Source of the DNA: Hymenobacter roseosalivarius DSM 11622
GTDB lineage: Bacteria > Bacteroidota > Bacteroidia > Cytophagales > Hymenobacteraceae
Assembly: GCF_900176135.1 (NCBI RefSeq)
Contig: NZ_FWWW01000058.1
Span: 1 to 64,000 of the forward strand
Direction of reading: 5' to 3'
DNA: 64,000 nucleotides
In this document: in pieces, positions 8,814-16,918 of the stretch
Position numbering within the stretch: the first letter of the stretch is position 1
Layout: each line of letters begins with the position of its first letter
The notes under the pieces: model-generated
Seen by the model: the letters and a program-made list of their open reading frames with translations, nothing else
Told to the model about the DNA's origin: nothing
Databases searched by the model: none
Position numbers and translations under genes: made by a program

Positions 8814-9786
8814 CGCCCGGCCCCTATCCCCACCTGCCTTCGATCGAGAGCCAGACCCGCAAGCGTCTGGCTCTCGTGCTTTTATCGAGGCCAATACCCT
8901 GGCTGTGGACCTGCAGGAGCTGCGCCACCAGCACACCATTCCCGTCTTTGTCAAAGACAACGAGCCGCTCATCAGCCAGGCTGACTTTATTGACGTCACG
9001 CAGGAAGCCATGCAGGAGGTGTTCCGCGGCGAGCAGATCCTGCTGCCCCAAGTGCGGGTGTCCCACCCCATCAAGGGCCGCATTCCCGAGGCTAAGCATA
9101 AGCCCGCCACCCAGCTCGAAGACTGGGAGCGCACGCTCTACTACGAGCGCATGATGTTCTGCGTGGAGGTCCCCACCCTGTTTGACACCATTGAGGGCAA
9201 CCGCCTTACCCTGCAGGTCGGCGGGGTGAAAGCTTACAACCTGGATAACCTCTACCACCGCAAGGGCGCGGCCGAGCACTTCAAGCTGTTTGTGGGCTTT
9301 CAGAACACGGTCTGCACCAACCTGTGCGTGCGCACCGACGGCTATCGTAGCGACGTGCGTGTAAGTAGCCTAGAGCAGTTGCGGGTAGCTGTCTACAACC
9401 TGCTGCAGACTTACGATCAGCACCGACACCTGACCCAGTTGCAACAGTTGGGTAATTATGCGCTGACAGAGGCGCAGTTCGCCTTGCTCATTGGCCGCTG
9501 TCGCCTGTATCAGTTTCTTCCCGCAGCCGAGAAGAAGAATATTCCACCTTTACTCTATGGCGATCAACAGTTAGCCGCAGTCTGCCGGGACTACTACCGC
9601 GACCAAAGCTTCTGCCGCGATAAAGAGAGGCAAATCAACCTCTGGCGCCTTTATAATCTGTTCACTGGGGCCAACAAGAGCACCTACATTGATCAATTCC
9701 TGGACCGGACTCTCAACGCGCTGGAATTCGCAGGACATGTACAAGAATCAGTAGGTGGCGGGCCAACTAGCTGGTATTTAACTTAA
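8788..9786 (+). CDS. DUF3871-family protein
   Basis: This 332-residue protein starts at the ATG at 8788, inside the end of the ATPase gene. Its features are a Q-V-G-G-V-K-A-Y-N-L-D-N-L segment, L-F-V-G-F-Q-N-T-V-C-T-N-L-C-V and a terminal T-S-W-Y-L-T. These match DUF3871, which I know as a Bacteroidota family linked to mobile elements and without an assigned activity. No transmembrane or signal segment is visible. The overlap with the ATPase gene suggests they are expressed together, perhaps in replication or recombination of a former mobile element. Confidence 0.75.
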   Translation: METLLLGPNARPLSPPAFDREPDPQASGSRAFIEANTLAVDLQELRHQHTIPVFVKDNEPLISQADFIDVTQEAMQEVFRGEQILLPQVRVSHPIKGRIPEAKHKPATQLEDWERTLYYERMMFCVEVPTLFDTIEGNRLTLQVGGVKAYNLDNLYHRKGAAEHFKLFVGFQNTVCTNLCVRTDGYRSDVRVSSLEQLRVAVYNLLQTYDQHRHLTQLQQLGNYALTEAQFALLIGRCRLYQFLPAAEKKNIPPLLYGDQQLAAVCRDYYRDQSFCRDKERQINLWRLYNLFTGANKSTYIDQFLDRTLNALEFAGHVQESVGGGPTSWYLT

Positions 9787-9826
9787 TAATTGAGATTGAT
9801 ATACTTGTGTAACCCAGAAGGTAAAT

Positions 9827-9856
9827 AAAAATGCGGACTTACAAGTCCGCATTTTT
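9827..9856. terminator. Bidirectional terminator between converging genes
   Basis: A perfect 14-bp stem (9827-9840 with 9843-9856) has A-rich and T-rich outer ends, so it can work on either strand. It separates the plus-strand DUF3871 gene from the minus-strand small-gene cluster. The minus-strand stop codon at 9839-9841 lies inside the hairpin. Confidence 0.8.
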
Positions 9857-10081
9857 ATAAATTTTATCCAGTTGCCTTTGGTATTTCCCAAATTCTACTG
9901 GCATATCTATTTTCAAACTTAGGCAAATCAAGTACATGTTCTGCTTAAAGATTTTTGCCTCATTGGGGATTGGAGCTGTCTGTTGATTCTCCTTATTTTG
10001 ATAAAGAAAGTACAATCGGTTATCTTCTATTTCTTCGCAGCCACAGTAAACCAACCAAGCAAGAAATCTATCTAAATCCAT
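9839..10081 (-). CDS. Small protein, HicA-like partner (tentative)
   Basis: An 80-residue acidic and aromatic protein beginning M-D-L-D-R-F-L-A-W-L. I do not recognise it with certainty. Its size, a G-C turn near residue 14, a central P-I-P-N-E and the pairing with an upstream HicB-like gene would fit a diverged HicA-type toxin, but the usual G-S-H-x-x-x active segment is not clear. Only three bases separate it from the upstream gene, so the two form an operon. The stop codon is buried in the terminator hairpin. Confidence 0.4.
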   Translation of the reverse strand: MDLDRFLAWLVYCGCEEIEDNRLYFLYQNKENQQTAPIPNEAKIFKQNMYLICLSLKIDMPVEFGKYQRQLDKIYKNADL

Positions 10082-10084
10082 TTA

Positions 10085-10348
10085 CTAAGCAGTTTCCAAG
10101 TAGAATTTAACTTTGGCATTCGGTTCCATTGTTACGTGCTTGTTATTCTGTTTCTCTAACAAGGCTAACGCTTGATCTCGCTTGTACTCCAACATGCTTG
10201 CTGTTGTAGCAACCAGATTAACGTACGCTTCTTGACTCGTCTTACCTTGTGAGACGATGCCTATGATTTCCTTGATCCTACCCATATAGGTATTAGGAAG
10301 ATCGCCGGGCTCGATTATGCCCGTCAGTTTCAATACATCGCTTTCCAT
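10085..10348 (-). CDS. Small HicB-like protein (tentative antitoxin)
   Basis: This 87-residue protein contains S-Q-G-K-T-S-Q-E-A-Y-V-N-L, which resembles the G-x-T-x-E-E-A-x-x-N core of HicB-type antitoxins. A charged helix rich in K, E and Q follows. It precedes the 80-residue gene by three bases in an AT-rich minus-strand cluster. Antitoxin function is inferred from this weak motif and the gene pair. It could also be an unrelated small protein. Confidence 0.45.
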   Translation of the reverse strand: MESDVLKLTGIIEPGDLPNTYMGRIKEIIGIVSQGKTSQEAYVNLVATTASMLEYKRDQALALLEKQNNKHVTMEPNAKVKFYLETA

Positions 10349-10441
10349 AGTGGGAGTTGGTGAATGTTGAATTATATCTTGATTTTATGCGACTTATTCA
10401 ATTATACGTGCCGCATTGACTTTCGTGCAAATTTATTCGCA

Positions 10442-10615
10442 CTATTTAATCGGCTGACGTGGGTGAGATGGACTCTGGTTCTTCTTTTTTGGCTTCGCTA
10501 ATATCTTTTGCAATGTTTGCTTGAAGGTTGGTTGCCCTGGTTCCGTTTTGATGTCCTGAGGGGGGATATTAATGTCACTATTCCCTCTTGAATTTTTAAC
10601 TTGTTTTTCTTTCAT
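10442..10615 (-). CDS. 57-aa basic small protein after the PIN-like gene
   Basis: This short reading frame (ATG at 10615, TAG at 10442-10444) begins one base after the stop of the PIN-like gene, so it is probably translated from the same message. The protein is Lys-, Pro- and Gln-rich (for example L-A-K-P-K-K-K-N-Q) with no hydrophobic core, suggesting a disordered nucleic-acid-binding or accessory peptide. I do not recognise the family. It may be a third component of the toxin-antitoxin-like operon or a chance frame. The tight spacing favours a real gene. Confidence 0.45.
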   Translation of the reverse strand: MKEKQVKNSRGNSDINIPPQDIKTEPGQPTFKQTLQKILAKPKKKNQSPSHPRQPIK

Positions 10616-10616
10616 G

Positions 10617-11033
10617 TTACAAGCTCAATTTGGTGAATCCCTTTCTTGCCGTATGTCTATAACAAAATGGTCTTTCTTCTCGAAGCGCTATTTCCAGTAT
10701 GGACTCCCATCTTTGCACGCACAGTTCAACCATTTGCCAATAAGTCAACCCTTTACCAGAAGGTTGATTTAAGAAAAATAGTCCTAGTTTATATTTCTTG
10801 CATAGTTCACTCTGATGTTTAATACGCTGTATTTTCGAGTCCTGTGTTATTATGCAAGCTCCTTGATCGCCCGCAATAGGAATCCATTCTTCGTCTTTCG
10901 CTCCTTGTCCAAAAACCCTTTTTATAGACTTTACTTCTATTTCCGTATGATATTTCTTATTTAATTGTTTTTGAAGTATGTTTAATCCTTCCGCTAGTTC
11001 TTCCGGCATATTTTCGTCTATGTAAATAATCAT
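10617..11033 (-). CDS. PIN-like (DUF5615/VapC-type) toxin
   Basis: This 138-residue protein starts M-I-I-Y-I-D-E-N-M-P-E-E-L-A-E-G-L, which is the acidic first strand typical of PIN-like nucleases of the DUF5615 and VapC45 kind. A second acidic position lies in C-I-I-T-Q-D-S-K-I. Such proteins are usually RNases acting as toxins. The start overlaps the stop of the upstream DUF433 gene by four bases, the normal antitoxin-then-toxin order for this class. It is low in GC compared with the restriction genes, consistent with transfer. Confidence 0.75.
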   Translation of the reverse strand: MIIYIDENMPEELAEGLNILQKQLNKKYHTEIEVKSIKRVFGQGAKDEEWIPIAGDQGACIITQDSKIQRIKHQSELCKKYKLGLFFLNQPSGKGLTYWQMVELCVQRWESILEIALREERPFCYRHTARKGFTKLSL

Positions 11034-11725
11034 GCCGCCATACAGTATTCAATTGCATTTTCAACTTGTTCTTTACTTATGCCATATAGGGAAGCAATAA
11101 ATTCAGTAGGCTCACCAGCAATATGTAAGCTATAAATAGTATCAGGATAAATATTGGTATTCTCTATCACAGCATGGCCAAATTGGCGGTCAGGATCACA
11201 GACAATACTTTTTGCTTTACCTAATGGCCAAAATCTACTTGCAAGTGCATCATCATCAAAATCTATAAATTTAAAAAACGATCTTATAAAATCTAGATTT
11301 AATTGGTTTGAATTATCTAGAGTGACAATAGACTGATCATTTTGCTCAAAATAAATCTTTCTGCCATCAGCGTTAAGGGACTTTAAAACATTTTCATTTG
11401 CAAATGGGAATTGCGTGCCAAAGCGTTCAGATAAATCTTTGTGAGCCTTTAGAACTTCTCTAGGTTTAATTCCAATAATATTTAGTTGATGAAAAATATA
11501 CAGTTCGATTAACGTATGGAAATTGACTGCTTTAGATTGATCAACATACCAAGAATATTGATTATCAAATTCTTTCCCTAATTTTTCGTCCCAGTATGTT
11601 TTTATCCAGCGACTTGCCTTATTAATAGACAAGCGCAATATCTGTGCAATATCAGGGACGGTATAAATACCCCCTCCTAACACAGGCTTATTTTCAAAGG
11701 ATTGCATATCTACAGGGGGTGCCAT
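11030..11725 (-). CDS. DUF433 (VapB45-type) antitoxin with HTH N-terminus
   Basis: This 231-residue protein has a MerR-like helix-turn-helix at the N-terminus (Y-T-V-P-D-I-A-Q-I-L-R then A-S-R-W-I-K-T). It ends in a DUF433 domain (about residues 170-231: a segment ending G-H-A-V-I-E-N-T, then G-I-S-K-E-Q-V-E-N-A-I-E-Y). DUF433 proteins are antitoxins of PIN-like toxins, and the toxin gene follows directly with a four-base overlap. The HTH suggests autoregulation. The first ATG (11725) overlaps the stop of the broken transposase. An ATG at 11707 (M-Q-S-F-E-N) is an equally likely start. Confidence 0.75.
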   Translation of the reverse strand: MAPPVDMQSFENKPVLGGGIYTVPDIAQILRLSINKASRWIKTYWDEKLGKEFDNQYSWYVDQSKAVNFHTLIELYIFHQLNIIGIKPREVLKAHKDLSERFGTQFPFANENVLKSLNADGRKIYFEQNDQSIVTLDNSNQLNLDFIRSFFKFIDFDDDALASRFWPLGKAKSIVCDPDRQFGHAVIENTNIYPDTIYSLHIAGEPTEFIASLYGISKEQVENAIEYCMAA

Positions 11726-12590
11726 TATTTCGATTCTTTAATTAGTTCTTTATATGTAAGATGTTTGTTATTGGTATTTGCTAATAGAACATCAAAGCGT
11801 GAGCCCTCACTTAATTTACGATTATTAAAGCGAAAAGTAAACTCGTTGACATATAAATGCAGGTGCTTACCGCTGGTGTGGTGATAGACACCAATAATAC
11901 CGCACTTGAATAATGCCCAAAAGCTTTCTATGCTGTTGGTGTGAACCTTACCGTCTACGTACTGAGCGGCGCTATGCTGAACGACACCATGCACAGACAT
12001 GCCGTTCAGTGCCTTATAGGGGTGGTGTTCGTCCGTATAAACGGTTGAGCCAGCTTCTACCTTTCCGCAATGAACGGCAAGATAGTGTTAGCAGCGGTAT
12101 TCACAACAGGCACCGCGTACACCTTACCGTCGCGCTGTAGAATACCGAGTACGGGCGTCTTTGTTTTGGTGCTACGTCCTTCTGTGCGCTTGTTGGCATG
12201 TTTATTCTTCTCTTTGCCGCCTACAAAGGTTTCGTCAATTTCAACTTCGTTGGTAAGCTGTCCCTCTTCGGGCGCAAATGCTTGCCGCATACGCTGCAAC
12301 ACAAACCACGCTGTTTTCTGTGTCAGCTTTAAATCACGCCCTAATTGATGCGAAGAAACCCCTTTTTTGTGCGCTGTAACTAGGTAATTAGCGAAGAACC
12401 ATTTACGCAGCCGTATTTTGCTGTCCTCGAAAATAGTCCCGACACGCACACTAAATTGCTGACGGCAAGAAGCGCATTTCCAGCGGCGCGTTTTGCCTTT
12501 TAATTCATAGGCGCGGGTGTGCTCGCAGTACGGGCATTGTGCTTGCCCGTTCCACCGCAATTGAGCTAAATACTCAATGCACTCCGGGTC
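11725..12590 (-). pseudogene. IS1595-family (ISXO2-like) transposase, frameshifted
   Basis: Two frames make up one transposase. The upstream part (to 12057) has a zinc ribbon (C-P-Y-C and C-A-S-C), then V-E-I-D-E-T-F-V-G-G with a catalytic Asp. The downstream part (from about 12060 to 11725) continues V-Y-T-D-E-H-H-P-Y, then N-S-I-E-S-F-W-A-L-F-K and N-E-F-T-F-R-F-N-N-R. The join is at about 12060, where one A appears missing from an A-run, so the frame reads F-I-A-E-R-stop. The N-terminus is also incomplete: a TAG precedes D-P-E-C-I-E-Y-L-A-Q-L-R-W. Inverted-repeat ends were not identified. Confidence 0.8.
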
Positions 12591-12969
12591 CTATAGATTA
12601 AGTTTAGCTGGCTTCGGATGCGCTCTAGAGGGACTTTCGCTTGATTGCTTGCTTAGTCAGTTACCTCTAGACTTGGCTGCTGCAATTACACTTTCGACAG
12701 CACAAACTACTCCAGATAGAGCTAACTTCACTAGTCATGAAAATCGACTTGACCCAAAAACCTGGCGCTTTGTTACGATGATTAAAGTAGCTAAAAGGAT
12801 ACCTAAAACAGGACGTATTGTTGAACCTTCTCATGCAGTCCGCGAATGGAGAAATAGTATTCATCCGTCTGTCGCTTTACAAAATTATATGTCAGAAACT
12901 GATCTAGAGCCTGAGGTTACAACTGCTTCTGGACTGTTTGCAATTATTAAGCGCGATATTACATCATAG
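12577..12969 (+). pseudogene. 3' fragment of an unrecognised gene cut by the IS1595 element
   Basis: The open frame ends in a plausible C-terminal domain with V-R-E-W-R-N-S-I-H-P, a motif seen near the end of several proteins of unknown function (R-x-x-R-N-x-I-H-P type), then an Ala/Ile-rich helix. Its first residues run into the 5' boundary of the transposase, and no natural start is evident. I read it as the tail of a gene interrupted by the insertion. The family could not be named. Confidence 0.4.
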
Positions 12970-13072
12970 ATTAATAGATCATTTGTACATTTAAAATAAG
13001 TGTGTCAATAAGCTCTTGAAATATAGAGTATAATGAGATTTGTTCTGTTATTTATTTTATATAAACCTGCCA

Positions 13073-14698
13073 TCAATTGAATGACAATAGATCGCAGGTT
13101 TGTATAAAATAATCGATATCATAACGGCTCAACATTACTTGGTCATTTTCTTCAAATTCATCTTTCGTACTAAAATTTATAAGCAGATTTTTTAAAAGTT
13201 GATACCTATCGCTCATAAATGGTAAAGTAAAGTTTAGTAATTGTGCACGCAGACGATAACGAATCCTCTTTGCAAGCAACCCTTCTCCTTCTAACCATTT
13301 TTCAGCGGAAGATTGTGTTGATTCACCTTCATACGTAACCACTTCTTCCACTAATATCTCTTCGATTACCTCAATCTCTCCCGAGTCCAGGCTAAAGGCT
13401 AATAAAGGAAAAAGGTCACGCAAAGCTGCTTGGTCAGCAGCGAGTCGTAAATCAAGCTGCTGATAAAGTCCATTGCATAAATCTGCAGCAAGCGCAGATA
13501 ATTCAGTATGGGCAGGGTAAAGTCGCCTATTAGGTTGAACAAGGCGTGCTAGTTTTAGCACATTTGCTATGCGCTCTGCGATGCTAACATCATCTTCAAG
13601 GTCAAGGTGAGTGCCAAGCGCTTCATAAAAGGTAGTGATTGAGCTTGGAGCGCTGCGACTGAGCCACCGAGATAGTCTGAGGTGTTTTTCTAAACGGTCA
13701 GATGCCTTCTCGTAGGAGTGCCAAGTATGATCAAGTGCCTCAAAGAAGACATTAGCCAATGCTGGCTTTTCTGCCACTATCTTTTGGAGACAATGCAACC
13801 ATGTCTTTTGCTGATCAGGGGATAGAGCTTCGCAAGGGCTAACATAAAGGGCTGCCACTCCCAGTATTACCCGGGTTTCGGGGCTGTGGTGGACTGCAGG
13901 TAAAGCTACATGAACAAAATAACGAGCATAGAATTCTGGGGAAAACGCAGCATTACCTTTAGGCCATAAGCTAGCTTGCTTCGCCTCGCTTACTAATTCC
14001 TGCGCCTCAAGAGGAGATAGGGCTGCAACTTGGGTATGATTATAGGTTGCATAGGCAGCTTCGTGACTGGAACGGGTTGTAGCTTGTAAATAACTGCGAT
14101 CAGCTAGTAGACCAGTTCTTTCCCACCATTGCGCTTGCTCCGGGGAAGGAGTTGGGCCCAATACTTCATTAGAAAGCGGATAATTAAGGGGTCCAAAGGC
14201 GCGAAGGCGCAGTAAGGCCAACTTAACCTCTTCCGTGGTGAGCAACTCACGAGTAACGGCGTGAGCTAAGTCCTTGGCTATTTTAACAGCGCGCTCAAAA
14301 TGAAAACGTTGCTGCTGCGCAACGGGGGAATAGTAATTCGGGCCTTCAATGAAGGCCGAAAACAAGGTTGCGTTCGGCAGAAGGTGCAATCTGCCTACCC
14401 GCCTCTCTAGGCGTTCAGCTAGCATCAGGCCATCAAATTCATAGGATACCAGGCCACCAGGAAGCGAGGTGGCGCGCCGCTGGGGACGCGATAGTTCTAG
14501 CCCTAAAGCATCACGGAGATGGGGATAAGCAGCAGCATAGCGATCAAGCAATTCCTGTAGCCGGTGAAAATAGGTTCGACGACGGCCATCGAAGGCTTCC
14601 GGCGTGTAATCTGCTCTTCGCCGATAAACAGGGGAGGCTTCGTAGTAAGCCAGCAAATCATCACGCTCAATCTCGAATGTAGTGGGCTTAGGATGCAT
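13073..14698 (-). CDS. Unrecognised protein, last gene of the DrmAB-like operon
   Basis: A 541-residue, Leu/Ala-rich, probably all-helical soluble protein. No nuclease, ATPase, methyltransferase or phospholipase-D (HxKxxxxD) motif could be found, so it is not a DrmC equivalent. It starts 21 bases after the stop of the DUF1998 gene and is almost certainly in the same transcript. The N-terminal half has many R-R and L-L-D-R segments and the C-terminal half is acidic (I-E-V-I-E-E-I-L-V-E-E-V). By position it is a candidate accessory or effector subunit of the defence operon. This is inference only. Confidence 0.75.
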   Translation of the reverse strand: MHPKPTTFEIERDDLLAYYEASPVYRRRADYTPEAFDGRRRTYFHRLQELLDRYAAAYPHLRDALGLELSRPQRRATSLPGGLVSYEFDGLMLAERLERRVGRLHLLPNATLFSAFIEGPNYYSPVAQQQRFHFERAVKIAKDLAHAVTRELLTTEEVKLALLRLRAFGPLNYPLSNEVLGPTPSPEQAQWWERTGLLADRSYLQATTRSSHEAAYATYNHTQVAALSPLEAQELVSEAKQASLWPKGNAAFSPEFYARYFVHVALPAVHHSPETRVILGVAALYVSPCEALSPDQQKTWLHCLQKIVAEKPALANVFFEALDHTWHSYEKASDRLEKHLRLSRWLSRSAPSSITTFYEALGTHLDLEDDVSIAERIANVLKLARLVQPNRRLYPAHTELSALAADLCNGLYQQLDLRLAADQAALRDLFPLLAFSLDSGEIEVIEEILVEEVVTYEGESTQSSAEKWLEGEGLLAKRIRYRLRAQLLNFTLPFMSDRYQLLKNLLINFSTKDEFEENDQVMLSRYDIDYFIQTCDLLSFN

Positions 14699-14719
14699 AC
14701 AAGGAATAACGCTAAGGCC

Positions 14720-16918
14720 CTATCTATTGACAGCTGAGAAAGTCGCGCTGAAAAATCCAAATTCCGGGTCAATTAATAAGCGCCGGTCGAGCAGCGTATT
14801 TTGCAGCTCACAGCTTGTTTCACTGGTCATGGCGCAAGCAAAGCAGGCAGCACGCACCAAGGGAGTACCTGCTTGGGCATCCGCATGCCAGCAAATCGGG
14901 TCGGCAGGACAGTCAGTAGCTCGTAACAGGGCCTCCCGCAAGAGCTGACGCATAAATGCCGGGCGGGCTTGGTGTGTTAGGCCACCCATGCTGCCTTGAC
15001 TCCCTTCCGTTGCATACAGGAGTATGCCAGCATGACCCGGGTGGTCGGGGGTTGCTGGACGCACATAAATGCGCTCTTGTACGGAAGCGGCTGGATAACC
15101 ACATTTCCATTCCAATTCTCGAATGAGTAAATGCGACAGCGTATGAACCAGCAACTGCCGGGGCGTTGCCTGACTAGCTTTTTGGCGCTGCATTTCATTG
15201 AGTGGGTTAGCCACATCCTGCATAAGAGATGAGCACGTCTTCGCAATCTCCCCCCCGTGTTCCCAATTCCCTTTTTCCCAACGCGCTACTGCATCCAGGT
15301 CAAGCTCTAAGAAAATGCCTTCTCCGCTGCTTGCCAGGGCCGGTAGTGCCTGTACTGTAGTTCTTTCCGTTTGATGTACTCGCTGGGGTAAGATGCTGAG
15401 GCGGTGGGCTTCGTCCAACGCATCAGGGTCAAGCGGTTGGACTCGCGTAAAGGCTAACTGAACACGCGTAATGCGAAGCTCGTCTACACGGCGCACCTGC
15501 TTGATTCGACCACTTAAGCAAGGCGCTGTAGGGTCGTTAATTGAGTCATCCTCCTCGCCCAAGTCCGCAAGTGGTACGTTGCGAAAGGCAAAATCAGGAA
15601 CACCGTCCACCTGCTCATGACCTGTGAAAACTTCATATTCCTGCCTTTTAAGTCGTTCTGTAGGCGACTCGTCAAGAGGGGGAGCAGGCGTTTCTTGAAC
15701 AAAATCACGGCGTAACTGACCGAGTTCGATTGAACTTAATCCAGCGCGTAGGTTAGCACCATTAGTTGGCGCTACGCGGAGGGTCCAATATTCATGACGA
15801 GTTCGGTCAGGGTTTTCTTCTAAAGTACCCGCGTATTTTCCCTCCAGCGTTTCTAAAATTGCCGCTGGTGCAGGCGCCTCAAGGAGCAACTTTTCCGGTA
15901 AGTACAACCCCGTGTACGCCAAAGGAAAGTAAAGATTATTGCCTGTAGTCAAGCCCCGCTGCATGGCCTGGGTGCAGTGCTGATAATCATCAGCCGCAAT
16001 CCATGGGCGGCCGCCGTTACAAGTTGGGCGAAGTCGCCCTACCTGGGCCAGGTTGGTGCTACCGTTGCAGGAACTGCAGCGAAGTACGACGCCGGCATAA
16101 GAATCACTACTTAGGCCGCCCCCCTGCCATAAAAGCTGTGGTGTCGCACAGCAGTCGGCTTCATCAAATAAGTGATGAAAGATTCCAGTGCGCCCTGGAA
16201 TAGGGGGGCGAGTCTGTCCCTGCCGTTGGCGCATCTGCGCTCCTAGAAATTTCGCCCAGGGCACGTCGGCAATATGACCGTGAGGACAAATGAGTACCAG
16301 TGGTACAGGTTCAAGCAACGGTCGCGAAGCAGCCTGTTCCTCCAAATTTTGCGGACCACCGGGTACATACCGGGCCGAGCGAGGAGGCACAAAGCGGAAT
16401 TTACTCGCGTTTGTGGGGACATTAAAGGAGTCTTGAAATTTCTTTAAGGCATCTTTATAAATACGTAAGTGCCGCTCCTTGGCTGTACGTGACGGATCAT
16501 ATAAATATTTAGGGAAGTGAACTGCGCTAGGAGGTAAAAAGTCACGCAGACCAGCTGGCCGAATCGTGTTAAAGCGTGACAACTCAACCTGAGGTACAGC
16601 AACCAGATATTCTAAAGCAGTGTAGCCACGGCTTTCTTGCAAAAAGCGCACGAAACGAGGGTCTTCTACTAAATGAATTCGAGAAGCTTCAAGTGCTCCG
16701 CGAAGAACCTGCTTTCGCTCGAGCATATCGACTTCATTTCGATTTGCTAATGCCTCACGCACTGTTTTTAACAAGGGCCAGCGATCAATGCTGTGCGTCA
16801 TCACCACGCCCCACGTCGTCAGCTTCAGAGCCCCTACACCGTGAGAGGCTAAGAGTTCAGACCGTTTAAGAGGCTCATTATACTGGGTTTTATTTTTAAG
16901 ACTCTGGGAGCTGCTCAT
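14720..16918 (-). CDS. DrmB-like DUF1998 protein
   Basis: This 732-residue protein starts with a K-R-S-E-L-L-A-S-H-G-V-G-A-L segment typical of DrmB/DUF1998 proteins. Potential zinc-binding Cys follow: C-P-H-G-H near residue 210, a C-C pair, and C-S-S-C. The C-terminal DUF1998 domain (about residues 585-720) shows H-T-L-S-H-L-L-I-R-E-L, L-L-Y-A-T-E-G-S-Q-G-S-M-G-G-L and A-C-F-A-C followed by S-E-T-S-C-E. In DISARM the DrmA-DrmB pair binds and unwinds invading DNA. The gene overlaps the upstream helicase gene by four bases (ATGA), so the two are translationally coupled. Confidence 0.85.
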   Translation of the reverse strand: MSSSQSLKNKTQYNEPLKRSELLASHGVGALKLTTWGVVMTHSIDRWPLLKTVREALANRNEVDMLERKQVLRGALEASRIHLVEDPRFVRFLQESRGYTALEYLVAVPQVELSRFNTIRPAGLRDFLPPSAVHFPKYLYDPSRTAKERHLRIYKDALKKFQDSFNVPTNASKFRFVPPRSARYVPGGPQNLEEQAASRPLLEPVPLVLICPHGHIADVPWAKFLGAQMRQRQGQTRPPIPGRTGIFHHLFDEADCCATPQLLWQGGGLSSDSYAGVVLRCSSCNGSTNLAQVGRLRPTCNGGRPWIAADDYQHCTQAMQRGLTTGNNLYFPLAYTGLYLPEKLLLEAPAPAAILETLEGKYAGTLEENPDRTRHEYWTLRVAPTNGANLRAGLSSIELGQLRRDFVQETPAPPLDESPTERLKRQEYEVFTGHEQVDGVPDFAFRNVPLADLGEEDDSINDPTAPCLSGRIKQVRRVDELRITRVQLAFTRVQPLDPDALDEAHRLSILPQRVHQTERTTVQALPALASSGEGIFLELDLDAVARWEKGNWEHGGEIAKTCSSLMQDVANPLNEMQRQKASQATPRQLLVHTLSHLLIRELEWKCGYPAASVQERIYVRPATPDHPGHAGILLYATEGSQGSMGGLTHQARPAFMRQLLREALLRATDCPADPICWHADAQAGTPLVRAACFACAMTSETSCELQNTLLDRRLLIDPEFGFFSATFSAVNR

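Noticed and set aside
12050-12070. Programmed frameshift in the IS1595 transposase
   Set aside because: IS1595 transposases are normally one frame, the N-terminus is also damaged, and a single lost A explains the join.
13073-14698. DrmC-type phospholipase-D protein
   Set aside because: No HxKxxxxD motif is present; the protein looks all-helical.
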